Assembly (NCBI GenBank): GCA_002914845.1
Contig: JXTC01000121.1
Span: forward strand, 449,292-513,291
Length of the DNA: 64,000 nt
Reading direction: 5' to 3'
Source of the DNA: Trema orientale
Lineage: Eukaryota; Streptophyta; Magnoliopsida; Rosales; Cannabaceae
Part shown: in pieces, positions 13,601 through 28,018 of the stretch
Layout: every line of letters begins with the position of its first letter
How positions within the stretch are numbered: position 1 is the first letter of the stretch
Position numbers and translations under genes: made by a program
The notes under the pieces: generated by a model
What the model saw: only the letters and a program-made list of their open reading frames with translations
What the model was told of the DNA's origin: nothing
The model's database searches: none

Positions 13601-15436
13601 AATTATCTCTTTTGGGCTGCTGACAAACAAGTGATCCTTAATATCCCTCTTGGCGTGTCTAACTCAACTGATGTGCTAATATGGCATTACGACAAGAAGA
13701 GTCTTTATAGTGTCAAGTCAGGGTATAAAGCAATTATGAACAAGCAACGTGAGGAATCCGGCAGTAGCTCAAATATGGGTTGTAGTTGGTGGTCTTTCCT
13801 CTAGAGGTTGAATGTCTCTCCAATCAGTAATACAATAATGATATTCCCTTTTGCTCTTATCCATAATGATATTTGGGAGTTTTTTCTAGTCCAAAATATT
13901 TCTGGACTCGTTGGTTTTTTTTTTTTTAATGACGATTGTACTTGAATAACATGGGTTTATCTCTTAAAACAGAAATTAGATATGAGTTCTACATTTTAGA
14001 ATTTTTTTTCGAATGGTTAAAAACTAATTTGGAGTAGATATAAAACGGGTTCAGTCTGATAATGCTCTGGATTATTTTAATCAAATATTGTCACCATTTT
14101 TTTCAGCCAAAGGAGTGATTCATAAGTTTTCTTGTGTTAACACACCACAATAAAACGGGGTAGCTGAACGAAAAAATGGTCACCTTCTAGATGTAACCCG
14201 AGCCCTTCTTTTCCCAAAAAAACTTCCAAAAAATTATTGTGGAGAAGTTGTTTGACTGAAAAAAATGACAAATCATTTTACTCCTAGAATTTTTGGGTGT
14301 GTGTTATTTGTCCATATTCATTCTAATAACTCGGGGAAACTTGGACTTATGGCTCTTAAATGTGTTTTTGTTGGATATTCATTTACAGAGAAAGAGTATA
14401 AATGCTATCATCCAATAATGAAGCGTTTTTTTTTTTTTTTGTATCTGCAAATGTCACATTTGTTGAAAATGAAAACTACTTTCCTAATCCTTATTTGTAG
14501 GGGGAGCCATAGATCAGAATTTTTGTTTGGAGAAGCTTCCATGAGATCATTCCAACTTTGAAGAATTTGGGGAACAAGATTGACTGTTGTTCGCTACGCA
14601 AGCGGTGTGCTGAAGTAGAGGAAATTACTATGCATGCTCTGATAAAATACTACTTCGCAGATTCTGTTTGGAATTTAAGTCCTTGGTGGAGTTTACTTTT
14701 AGATTACAAAGGGACGTCCTTTGCTGATTGTCTCCTCCTGCTTTACTTTGAAATCAATAAAGAGGAGTTTGAAGCCTTTAGTGTTCTACTCTGTTTCATT
14801 TGGTGGGAACGCAATAAATAGATTCATGATCAATCTCCACTTCCCCCGCACCTTATTGTCTCAATGGCTGGCCAATCTTTGTTTGAGTACCAAACCGCTA
14901 AACATCGAGTTGATGGACTCTCAGAAGCCCGCAAGGAACCTCAAAGATGTTGGATGCCACTAGACCATGGAAAGTTTAAGCTAAATGTTGATGCAGCTTC
15001 GTTTGCGGAGATGTGCTGTACTGGTATAGGAGCTATTGTTCGTGATCACACAGGAAGAGTGGTATTCGCTGGTTGTGTGAAAATTCCGGGCTTGTTTGAC
15101 CCTCTTACAGCGGAACTGTTGGCTATGAGGGAAGGTTTGGTACTGGTCTCATATTTTGGGCTGCAAATTCAAATGCTTAAGAGTGATTCTTCAAATGCAG
15201 TTTTGTTGGTGAATTCAGCCATTGATGGCCTGACTGCAATGGACCTCATTACCTGAGATATAAAGTCTGTTATGAGTATTAGTGGGTGTGGTACATGCAG
15301 CTTCATTCCCAGGAGTGGAAATGAAGCTGCCCATAAGCTAGCTAAACTAAATAGTGCATTAACTACTTTGATGTACTGGCTTAGGGAACTCCCTAGTTGT
15401 CTGTGTGATGTTGTAGCCAAAGATCTTCCTCTTTAA
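10637..15436 (+). pseudogene. LINE ORF2 (endonuclease-RT-RNase H), disrupted
   Basis: The start gives MNSLIWNAWGLGNPRAF, the opening of an L1 apurinic-type endonuclease. Later endonuclease motifs are visible: TGDFNA near 11036, GPRLTWNN near 11163, RLDHF near 11218 and GSDHGF near 11295. The reverse transcriptase runs from about 11960 to 12990 with KAPGPHGF, FRPISLCNVIYKI, LDMSKAYDRVEW and the catalytic FFADDSLIF at about 12708-12734. A zf-RVT segment (KRCAEVEEITMHAL) follows near 14605. The RNase H domain from 14970 has KLNVDAASF and a late AAHKLAKLN. Frame changes, stops and the copia piece at 13823-14508 make it non-functional. Confidence 0.88.
13823..14508 (+). mobile_element. Copia integrase fragment without LTRs, inside LINE ORF2
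   Basis: Copia integrase-type sequence interrupts the LINE between NVSP and RIFVWRSFHEIIP. Readable parts include PFALIHNDIW, KRVQSDNALDYFNQILSPFF, CVNTPQ followed by NGVAERKNGHLL, and TPRIFGCVLFVH with ALKCVFVGYSFTEKEYKCYH. It has several stops, and about 25 residues are missing near 14255. No LTR, primer site or polypurine tract accompanies it. Confidence 0.82.
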
Positions 15437-15488
15437 TGAATTTGCTTGCTTTCGTGAAAAAAAAAAGAAAAAAGAAAATGATATTAGT

Positions 15489-15908
15489 CCATTTATTTAA
15501 AAAGAAATGATATTAGTCTCTATTATCAAAGTAAACGTTTAGAAAAAAAAATAAAAAATAAAAGAAATGAATGACTGAGTGAATGAGATGGGATGGAACT
15601 TGGAAGAGAGAGGTAATTACAAGTTGAACCTCGTCATGCCCAAGTCATCATTAATGAACTCAACAAATACCAGTTCCCCCTCTTTAATTCTCACCACCCC
15701 TTAATTTAATGTCGTTTAACCACCGGCTTCTTTTTCTTCTCTTCCTAGTTCCTATATAACATAACCCCATGCACTTTCCAGTTACATATTTCTCACATTT
15801 AATATTATCACCAATAATAACCTTTTCTTCACTGCATACAATCATATATATATATATATACATACACACACATTCTTAGATTTTCTCTGTCGTTTTATAT
15901 CACTAGCA
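15489..15908 (+). promoter_or_regulatory. Upstream region and probable TATA box of the BAHD gene
   Basis: CCTATATAACATAACCCC at 15750-15767 contains a good TATA box about 155 bp before the ATG at 15909, on the coding strand. The 5' leader includes a TATATA/CACACA microsatellite (about 15845-15872). A near copy of the LINE target repeat (AGAAATGATATTAGT) lies at 15503-15517. Confidence 0.55.
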
Positions 15909-18900
15909 ATGTCCGACGACATCAAGAGCCGGGTCAGAGTCCACTCAAAGCTAACGACGGTATCTAGCAGGCCAGTCCGGTCGGGAAAGACCCACCCGTT
16001 TACGGCTCTGGATCACGCGATGGGCCTCCATAGCCTCCACGTGGTGTTTTACTACAAGGCTAATATTTTCAACGACTTTGACTTGGACCCTTCAAGGGTA
16101 TCTCTTTCGGATGCCCTTTCGTTGTACCCGCCTGTTACGGGTCGGATAACCCGAAACGGAGATGGCAACTGGGAAGTGAAATGCAACGATGCCGGTGTTC
16201 GGGTTGTGAAGGCCCGGGTTGGGGCCACGCTTGATGAGTGGTTGAGATCAGCTGATGGGATGGAAGAGAAGGATCTGACGGTCCGGGAAGACATGCCGGA
16301 GGATCCGATAAACTGGTCACCTTTCCGGATCCAGGTATTTTCAGTTTCGTACACTTGATAACACTCAACGAAGACTAGACTTTTTTCAAGTTCATACACC
16401 ATTTTTTTACGAGCCTATTATTATTACTATTATTTTCAACAAATTGAGTATTTTCTTTTTCTAGAATATTTGTGCCTTTTAGTTTTTACCACGGCTAAAA
16501 TGTTTTAAAAGTTTTTTTTTTTTTTTTTTTTTGGGAAAAAAAATAAGGCATATGAGAGCAACTAGGCTACCTTAATATTGGAGTTGGATTTATCAAAATG
16601 CTGAATTTAACCTGTATTTTCGGTTGCGCTTCAACACATATATGCTAATTAGTAATTACTATTTCTTATTACTTTAATTTAACTATCTTATCATAATGAC
16701 AATATCATAAATTTGAGGTACGTGCTAAAATCCATTGTTAGATTGGAGACAATTTTTTGGCACAAAAAAACTCTTAAGGGGTAAAGATTGGGATACCAAA
16801 ATTTTAAACAACTAATGATGTGACATCATTTTTAACTGTAATTTAGGTGGTGTGGTCCCATTTTAACATAAAGAGTAGTTGAAATGCTATCATTTTTAGC
16901 CATAACTTTAAGTTATGCTATTCCACTTTAAAATAAGGAGTAATTGAAATGTATGACACATCATGTAGTGTAAATTTTGTGTGTAACATTTTGATGTCCC
17001 GATCATTAATTAATATTAATTTATATTCAAGGATGGAGCCACTCTTTCCCTTGTGGGGGCTTAAGCCATCACTCATTTCTTTATTTCCTTTGAAGAGGCC
17101 AAAAAATTTATATGTATTCATAGATTTTTAGCTTAAATTATATGCAAAGTCCCTATTAAAAAATATAAAAATAACAGAATACCCCACAAAAGGATGATTC
17201 TATTGCCACCTTTTAGTTTACTCTCGCTACTCTTCTTATAGAATAAATTTTATTACTTAAATGCCCTTAGGTGAAGTGACACAAAAATCCAAATTAATTA
17301 TATTAAGAAATTATTTTTAATTTACCAAAAATATCATGTCCATTACTTTCTCTCATTTACCTTTTTTTTTTAATCACCTTTTATCTCCCCTCTAATCAAC
17401 TCCACCATGATCAACAATATTATTATTGTCTTCTTTTGTCCGTATTAATTTTCTTGATCCTCCACTCTTTTGTTCACAACTAAAGCATCTACAGCAGAAA
17501 AATAACATACTATGCATTTAATTTGAAAAAAAAAAAAAGAAAAATAAACACTAGCACTAATACATAACTGAATCTAGCTAAGAGTGAACGAAGTAAGAGG
17601 ATTGTAAGTGTGATTATTAAGTTGTTTGTAGTTTGCAACAACCAAAAGATATCAATATATATTCAACAACTTTCATCCCTAATTTCTTAATTTTCTCAGA
17701 AGAACCCACAAAAATGTCACATATACCTATTTTCATATATCAATATCTATCCTTTATAAATACGACTTCACGATCATGGGTGGGTTAGTTTCTTTGATAA
17801 ACCACAAATTTAAATCTAATAAATTGTGTGTATAGATATAGATTTTTTTTTTTTTAACAAAATTATCATTGAAGAAAGTAGTGGTGAGTGAATAAAGAAA
17901 ACTATTCCTTTAATATTATTAAGGGTTAATTCTAGAATTGACAAATCTGAAAATGGGTGAAAAGATAAGTTTTTAACATTTTTAAATTTGGATCAGGGGT
18001 GTAAGAAGTAAAGGTGTGAGGAGAGAAAAAACGAGTGTGGTAATAGAGCCATCCATAGATAAAATATAGTTCTAATCCTCACTAGACAAAATTTCTGGCT
18101 CCTAATCCTGTCTATATTGGTGGTGCATACAGATCGCAAATGCTCTTACTAATAAAAATAGTTTAAAACTATATATTGGCTTGGATATTTTCATTGTGCG
18201 ATTATTGAATTGATTTTGTCTCCAATTAATTTTTCTGACTTTCAGTTTTTTTTTTTCCGATCTTATAAGCAAGTATTAGCAAAACTAGCACTAAAAAGAG
18301 AGAAGTTTTCAGCAACTATATAATATAAGATAAGGTTTCAATGTAGATTTTTATTTTTACTCCATATATGAGTATCTAATTTGGACCAATGGATTTTGAT
18401 CAAATTTTTACTCCATAAAAATTTAATGTAATTAATAACTATACAAATATAGAAAGTTATTTTAAACTTAAAAATGTGTAATTGGTTTGTACCTAATAAG
18501 TTTAACGGTTTTTTTTTTTTCATCTCCTTTCCATTTTTTTTTCATTCCTATTTATACAAGTATAGTTTTATTTCTTATTTAAATTGTTTTCCCAATACGC
18601 TTAATATATTTTCTCTCTCCTATCAAAAAAAATGTTTTCTCTCTCTTTTTTTTTTTTATTTCACGATTTTGATATTTTTAATATTTGGAATAATTATCCA
18701 GCTCACGTATGCTCTTTTTTTTTTTTTTTTTGAAAGCTACATTTTTTTAAATTTGGAAAAGGGTAAAATTGGGAGGGGGACTATGCCTATTGCGAAATGT
18801 TATAATTGTTGGTGTGGATTTTGGTCTGTGTACCAACGCGTACCACGCGCCTTGAGTGGTTCCTCCTCAAGGGAAGCCAAAACCCAGATTTGATATAGGT

Positions 18901-21900
18901 GTGGTCCGTACAACCTTGAAAAAGGTTATAGATGGACTTTTTACCAGCTTACGATGAGTGGTACCGGTGCGGTACCTGTCAAATCTCCTCAGCAAAAAGG
19001 GGGTTAGTGATGCCTTTTATAAAGTATTCAATGGAATAGTGAACCAGTAGTAAGTAAATGATAAGAGGAGAAAAGGCTAAAAAGACAAATAGAGTTTTGG
19101 GGATTTGTGGCGGCTTACATCTTTCATGTGATTATGAGGCTATTTATAGTGGCTTTGTGGTCCCCTAAAAGTTAGGGTTGATATCCACGTGTCCCTGCAA
19201 GAAGATAGAAGGGGATCTCACATACCCGCTTGTACGGACGCGAGTATGTTGATGGTCCGGTTCCACGTCATCTATCCTTCCTCTTGGTCGGAGCTATGCC
19301 GTTATGTTGATGGTCGGCTATTTCTTGGTCTTTCGCTTAGGGTACCTGATCGGTATGGGTATGAAATCCGACCAAGGCAATTTTCACTCTTAGTGAGCTT
19401 GGTTGCGATATTGCTTCTCTTCTTTTACTTGCTCGGCTTTTTCTTGTGGCAGGACGTAGTTTCAGCCCCTGGTCAGCTTGGTCAGTAGACAGGGTATGGT
19501 GTCATTTTCGGTCAATACCGCGATGCGTCATTTGCAACATGACATACGTGTTGTTTGCAACATGACGTACGTGTCGTTTTCTGATTCACTTAGGGAAATT
19601 ACCCTCAACAATAATTGTTGAAGATATCTTTCAAATATTATGGATTCATGATGATCACACTCAGTGCACTTAGTATCGTGCTAGTACCCATACAAAATAG
19701 TTCTTTCCTACAATATTATTTGAAAAAATAATAGAAATAAAAACCATCACAATATATCTTATTTTCCAAAGATCCATGAACAAGACTAATATATACATAA
19801 ACATAGTTTCTAGAGAATTATTCAAAATATTATGTTAGTCCAGATATTTATTATACATTATAAAACATGTCAAATAACTAGGCTAAATAATTACTACGTC
19901 AAAAACCCAAGTGACTTCAACTCACAAGTATAGGATATTCAGTTACAACTTTTTTTTTTTAATAACAAATGTACATTAAATATCAAATAGGGTTATATGG
20001 TAATATGAATATTTGCGAATATTTGCTATATTTACCATACAAACTGCAATAACATTAAGGAATCAGAATATAACTTATTTATGGAACTCTATAAAGAATA
20101 TAATCTATTCAATTCCAATATTTTTGTCATATGAATATGATAACATTCATCATAAATTTGTTCATATAGGATTATAGAAACATTTTTTAAGTAAGTTCAA
20201 AATATTATATTCTTTTTGCTTCAATATGACATCATCATATTAATGTAGTTTATTTTTTGTCTCTTTATTCTTTTTTAAATATGAATTTATAGCTACTTTT
20301 GCTTTTCTGTTTTTAAACGAAGCAACAAACACATATTAAGTGAATTATTTTATTTATTTTTTTGCTTTGAAAAAAACACCCATCTTTGGAGGAAAACCAA
20401 AAAGAAAAAAGAAAGAGAAAAAAAAACTTCAAAAAAAGTATGTAATATTCTCTAAAAAAATTGAAAAAGAGTGAGGATAGGTGAAAATAACTTCCTATAA
20501 CAGGTTAAAGAAATATACCCATCTATAAAGCAAAACCAAAAATCTCCATCATAAACTCTCTCATATATCATATATCATATATATACAAATACTAATAGGA
20601 GAGACAGATAGTTTAATTTGTTCATTCATATATATATATATATATACACACACATATATATATATTTAATATTGAGTTTCTGGATTTAAATATTTTGTTC
20701 ATTTATAAAGAAATTAAATAACTTGATCGATATTGGATATACTTCTTTTAGTTACACTTTGTGTCATATATTCATTTTTCTCAAACAATTTTTGCTTGGA
20801 TGATCAATTGCAATGTATAGTACGTTCCTTCTCAAAGTAATTTAATATGTAGGTCCATTGTAGCAATACAGTCATTGAGATCTTATTTAATGACAACTCT
20901 ATTCATGAGTACTCGTTAGCTAATTCTCAAAGGACATATAATATAATGAGCCTGTTTGGGATAGTACAATATAATGGGTTTGTTTGGGAAAAATTTTACT
21001 TTTTAAAGGACCTATTTGGCATAGTTTTCAAAGATTTTTTAGGACTCAAAAGATCTTTTAAGAGTATTTGGATAAATTTTTAGAAGATCTTTTTGTATCC
21101 AAAAGATCTTTTTAAAGAAGCATAGACCTACCATCTTTTTTAGGAAAATCTTTTTATATTTTTACTTCAAGAAGTAAAAACTATTCCAAACAGGCCCAAA
21201 ATAAAAGTATAAAAAGATCTTTTTAAAAAAGATGATGAGTCATGTTGATCTTTTGGATAAATGAAATTCTTCTAAAAATCTATCCAAACACTCGTATAAA
21301 AAAATTTTTTTAAAAAAGATGGTGAGTCATGTTGATCTTTTGGATAAAAGATTAAGTTCTTCTAAAAATCCATTCAAACACTCCTAAAAAGTTTTTGAGT
21401 CCTAAAAAATCTTTGAAAGTTGTGCCAAACCGGCCATATACACGTTTATTACTTTGAGTTAACGATTTTTTCAAAGGACCAACGACTAATTGAAACCTAG
21501 ATCCAACCTTATTCACTGATAGAGGCAACCTTTACACATACACCTCTTGGTAGTTAGGACTAGAAGTGGCAAAATGGGCCGGGCCAAATGGGCTGGCCCG
21601 CGGCCCGTCATTGTGGCTCGCGGGCCGGCCCAGCCTACCCCGCATTAGTACGGGCCGCGGGCCGGCCCTGCCCACTAAAATAATTTTTTTAATATTTTTT
21701 TAAAAAGTAATTAAATATAAAACTTTTTCTAATACTTATAAATACACATTCCCTCACTTTGTTTTTCACACTTTCAAATTTCAATCTAATTCTAAATAAT
21801 TTTCTTAAAATTTTTATTTTAAACTTTTTTTTATCAATTTATATACTTTTAGCTTATTTAATTATTTATAAATTTTTATCAAATATGAAAAAAATATAAC

Positions 21901-23456
21901 ATATTATTTATATATTTTTATACATTTTATTTTTAAATTTCTAATAATTTTAACTAAATATACAAATAATAAACTTATTTTTCAATTTTTTTACAAATTT
22001 TGGCCAAAAAGGGCCGGTACAGGCCGGCTCATTTCGGATCCGGCCCGCCTCGGGCTCAATTTTTGAAATCCTGGGCCAGCCCGACCCGCCCATTTTGCCA
22101 CTTCTAGTTGATACATGGCCATAAAATGCGCGCTACTAAAACCTGTCTTTAAATACTTAGGCATTGAAAATTACTCTTGCATGGTACACGTCTCTATCTA
22201 TGCATATTCTAGGAAAATTTTGTTGTGTCAATTAAGTAGATGGGTCTACATAAGTCCTTTCTTAAATTTCAAGTCAGCTGTATCTTGTTTTCATTATAGT
22301 TTATTAATTGAATTGAAAGGGGAAAAAAAATGTAACAACTACGAAAAGAACAATCAAAACAGTGAAAAAACAATATGTACATTAGTTCCTATTTAAGTAA
22401 AAAAATAAAGAAATACTCTTTTATTTATTTATTTTTTCCTGAAAAGTATATTAATTTTAGTTGCGTACCTTTTTTTTTTTTTTCAAGGTAAATGAATTTG
22501 AAGGGGGAGGAGTAGCCATTGGGCTAAGCTGCACCCACATGCATGCAGACCCAACTTGCGCAACCCTGCTCTTCAAATCATGGATCGACACTCACCGAGG
22601 TCGGGCCGTCGCCCACCCGCCCGTCTATTCCGGATCCGTACTCAATGCCCGACCCGATCCGAACCTCAAAACAAACTCGGCCGCTTACTATTCCGCCAAG
22701 TCCGCCGCACGTGCGGCCCCCTCGGTGAAAATGGCCACGGCCACCTTCAAATTCTCGCACGCAATCATCAAGCAGTGCCTCTTAGGCATCTCCGAAACTT
22801 GCCCAGACGCCACCCCTTTCGATTTGCTAGCGGCACTCTTCTGGACACGTGTCGCTCGCCTAAAGGCCAAAGCCCCGGGAAATGACTGTGGGCACTCCCT
22901 CTCGATCTGTACGGATTTCAGGAAATCGTCGAAGGAAAATCCACTCCCGCTCGGGTATTACGGCAACGCCGTATATTTTTCGAAGCTTTCTTTAGTGGTT
23001 GATGAGATCGACGGCTTTGATTTAGGACGCGTGGTGGATGAGGTGCACCGCCACGTGTCAAGCATCGACGAGGAGGAGGTAAGGTCTGGCATTGATTGGC
23101 TGGAGTCAAGGAAGGGAGAGGGGGGGAGGTACGGCCCGGCGTTTAGGATGTATGGGCCTGGGTTGACGTGTGTTAGTATGGAACACATGATTGGGCCGAT
23201 TGGGCCCAACGGGAGCGTTGTTGGGCCTCTGATGTACGACACTGCGTTTGGTGAGGAGGCGGAGCCCGTGCACGTGTCGTATCACGTGGGGAATGTGGAG
23301 GGTGAAGGGTTGATCATGGTGATGCCTTCGCCGGAAGTGGGGGTGGGTAGGGTGGTGACGGTGACGTTGCCGGGCAATGAGTTGGGTGAGTTGTGTGAGG
23401 ACCATGCTATATTGGGCTTGAAGCCCACAATGTTCCTAAGTGGACGTGGGAAATAA
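15909..23456 (+). CDS. BAHD-family acyltransferase, two exons
   Basis: BAHD enzymes are cytosolic transferases that move acyl groups from CoA thioesters to alcohols or amines. Exon 1 is 15909-16334 (142 codons, ending RIQ before GT). Exon 2 is 22488-23456 after a poly-T/AAG acceptor. The 464-residue product matches the family's usual length, and the intron sits at the common BAHD position. The acyl-transfer motif HXXXD is intact as HMHAD (residues 159-163). The C-terminal DFGWG motif is not conserved: residues 393-399 read DTAFGEE. Many family members need DFGWG for structure or CoA binding, so substrate use or activity may be altered. Exon 2 is notably GC-rich against the AT-rich introns. 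The ALDHAMGLH start places it in an HCT-like/uncharacterised clade, but the acceptor cannot be named. The frame is intact. Confidence 0.92.
16335..18806 (+). other. BAHD intron, proximal part
   Basis: AT-rich intron sequence with many poly-T runs. No gene is supported. A piece at 17030-17110 (ATGGAGCCACTC.. GTGGGGGCTTAAGCC..) resembles transposon-derived sequence but is too short to classify. Confidence 0.5.
18807..19610 (-). mobile_element. Solo LTR in the BAHD intron
   Basis: The 804-bp segment starts TGTTGGTGTGG and ends CCCTCAACA, with TGTTG/CAACA termini. It is flanked by the 5-bp duplication ATAAT at 18802-18806 and 19611-19615. On the minus strand a TATA box CTATAAATAG lies near 19140-19149, so the LTR points against the gene. 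It is less AT-rich than its surroundings. No internal retrotransposon sequence remains, as expected after recombination between two LTRs. The superfamily cannot be fixed from the LTR alone. Confidence 0.85.
19616..20947 (+). other. BAHD intron, middle part
   Basis: Very AT-rich sequence with TATATA microsatellites at about 20560-20665. I see no gene or classifiable element. Confidence 0.5.
20948..21436. repeat. Cluster of GGCCTGTTTGG-type MITE copies
   Basis: One 190-bp unit at 21008-21197 runs from GGACCTATTTGGCATAG to CCAAACAGGCCC. It has the same length and internal sequence (AGGACTCAAAAGATCTTTTA, ACCTACCATCTTTTT) as the copy at 57389-57578. It is preceded by partial left ends at 20948 and 20976 and followed by two inverted partial copies, the last ending at 21436 with GCCAAACCGGCC. 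Confidence 0.75.
21561..22106. mobile_element. hAT-type MITE in the BAHD intron
   Basis: Perfect 19-bp terminal inverted repeats: TAGAAGTGGCAAAATGGGC at the left and its complement ending at 22106. The flanks GTTAGGAC and GTTGATAC are a diverged 8-bp target duplication (5 of 8 identical). The ends are GC-rich (GGGCC-rich), the centre is nearly pure AT, and there is no coding sequence. Confidence 0.85.
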
Positions 23457-25371
23457 TACTAATTATTCTGTGTTTAATAAATGAATAAGAATAAACAACT
23501 ATGATTTATCACTTTGTGTTTGCTGAACCTCAACTCAGTTTATAGTCTATAGAACCTACAATATGTAGGTGAATAAACAATGTCTTTGCCATAATATATA
23601 AGAGCCGGTTGTGTGTATTTTGCACTGTTTTAATTCGTCAAAATTATTATTTTTATTTTCCTTCGTGTACTACTAATTAACTAGCACACAATGCATTAAG
23701 TTGAATAAGCAGCAGCTGCAGCACAATACCATTCTACCACTAAACAGTGCCTTAGTACTTACTGCCTTATCAAATTGATTTTGTTTTTATTTAAAATTTC
23801 TTTTGTCCTTTAAGCTTTGTCTCCTCACTCTCTATTACTCATAGTAGTTTCAAATCGATTAAATTGGGCACCTAAATTTGGGTGATAATTTATGTTAGCA
23901 AGTCATATGAATTTCTACGTATAATAAAAGTACATTAATCCAAACCTAATTTGGTATACAAATTGTTGGAATTTCCCTAATGAATCACCCATAGTGGAAA
24001 TGTGACATAACCAATTTGGATAATAAGTTTATTTGGAATAAATATAAAAGGGAAAATATCCTTATTCAATAACAATATTTGCATTAGACTTGGATCAAAG
24101 TAGATCCATATTAGAACCACATAAAATTTTGTCAATATATACCCCATATAATTGGAACGATAAAATATAAAATTGGCAATATATATCCTATAAAATTGAC
24201 AATGTATTCATATACATCTCTTCCAAATTAGTAATACTTAGACCAAAGTAGATACATATTAGAACCATATAAAATTTTTCAATGTCTTACATTCATCTTG
24301 AACGAAAACAATAACTCAACTCATTAAAAAAATAATAATAATAATTTCTCTTTGTTTTCAATTTTACCTCTATTAAGATGAGCATGTTTTAGGCAAATGC
24401 TAATTAGTGGCAGTATTGGACAGAAAAGATTAAAAGGAATTAACGTGAAAAAAAAATCTAAGAACGATGACGTAAAGTCATAAATAAAAGAATAGGGACT
24501 TAACTGTAAAAAAATAATAGAAATACATTTCTTTTCTGACAGAATTAATATAGACATCTCTTCTAGATATATGAATACTTGGACCAAAATTGATCCATAT
24601 TGGAACTATATAAAATTTTCCAATTTCTTCACTCTGTCTCGAACAAAAATGATAACCCAATTTTTTTTTAAATAATAATTTCTTTTTGTTTTCAATTTTA
24701 CCTCTGAGATGAGCGCGTTTTGGGCAAGTATAATTAATGGTAGTTTTGAAAAGATTAGAATAAAAATGATTAATGTGAAATAAAAATCTAAAAATGATGA
24801 TCTAAAAGTCACAAATAAAATAATTGGGACTTAATTGTAAAAAAAAAATTAACAGAAATACTTTTCTTTTTTAAAAGAACTAATATTAAGGATTTCATGT
24901 GATTTTGCTAAAAAAAAAAAAATTGAGTTCAGAGTTAATTTTACTAAATTGTTTCGAGTTCCAGGAGCTCTTTGTATTAAAAAGCGTTTTTTTTAACACC
25001 CTTGGGTTATAGAAGGGTGTAAAAAAAGAACTGATAGACCATTTATAAGCCTTAGCAATCGTTTGGAGACCGTTCATTTTTATTTTTATTTTTTTGAAAC
25101 GGAGACCGTTCATTTAAGAATAAATGTAAATTCCTCTGTCATAGCAAAAGTGAAGAATGGGGTGATTTTGCATTCAATGGAACAAAATCCATTGCACACT
25201 TATAAGTTCGGAAGAGTTTATTGGAATCATTTTTGCTAAAAACGTCAAGTTTATTGGAATCATTTTTTTGCTAAAAACATCAAGCATACTATTTATTTCT
25301 ATCCATACAAAATTGTTTTCATATGGTCAACTATACACAATAGAGTAGTGAAAAGGACCAATGCCATTGTC
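23457..25371. other. Intergenic region between the BAHD gene and AKR-A
   Basis: The two genes are convergent, so this holds both 3' flanks. Two direct copies of a roughly 300-bp AT-rich segment lie at about 24238-24535 and 24581-24870. Both contain TTTGTTTTCAATTTTACCTC and GATGAGC.TGTTTTGGGCAA-like blocks. A shorter relative begins near 24088. No gene is seen. Confidence 0.6.
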
Positions 25372-27639
<2,268 letters not shown>

Positions 27640-28018
27640 CTTTCAAATTTCGAGTGTTTTGTTTGCTTGTTCAATATTCTTAAGGTCTCTGACTCGCTGG
27701 TGTCACTCAAAACCCCAACTATGTTGGAGAGTCCAGAGGACAGTCGAGGTTGGTTTATATGTCAAAGACGTTGTAGGTGGAATGGTGTTAGGTGCGCGTT
27801 GTTTGGACTGCAGGGGCCTAATAGTCCTAATCTCATGTTTGTACAACTCAAGAATTGGATAACTCATTTCAAAGAGCAAAATGGTCCTCTCTCTACAGTC
27901 TACCCCACGGGATAAAAATTCCTTTTTCATATATAGATAGGATAAATCGTACCGTCCTACATTATAATGATATGGCCCACCATTAGAATGACTTTTTCAT
28001 ATCTATACTATTAATATA

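Larger units (their letters stand above)
3727..15472 (+). mobile_element. L1-type LINE, old, split by two copia insertions
   Basis: The element is bounded by a 16-bp direct repeat AGAAAATGATATTAGT at 3711-3726 and 15473-15488, the length expected for LINE target duplications. The 3' end is an A-rich tail (15457-15472) just after the ORF2 stop. ORF1 (DUF4283-like) begins near 3869. ORF2 (endonuclease, reverse transcriptase, zinc-binding, RNase H) runs from 10637 to 15436. Without the two insertions the LINE is about 5.7 kb. Many stops and frameshifts make it dead. Confidence 0.88.

Noticed and set aside
18474..18893. Plus-strand frame of 139 codons rich in Phe, Leu and Tyr
   Set aside because: It is poly-T low-complexity intron sequence running into the solo LTR and has no conserved motif.
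19189..19488. 99-codon frame in the BAHD intron
   Set aside because: It lies wholly inside the solo LTR, which is antisense and non-coding.
23106..23405. Several minus-strand and shifted frames in BAHD exon 2
   Set aside because: They are shadows of the GC-rich coding exon; composition is His/Pro-rich noise.
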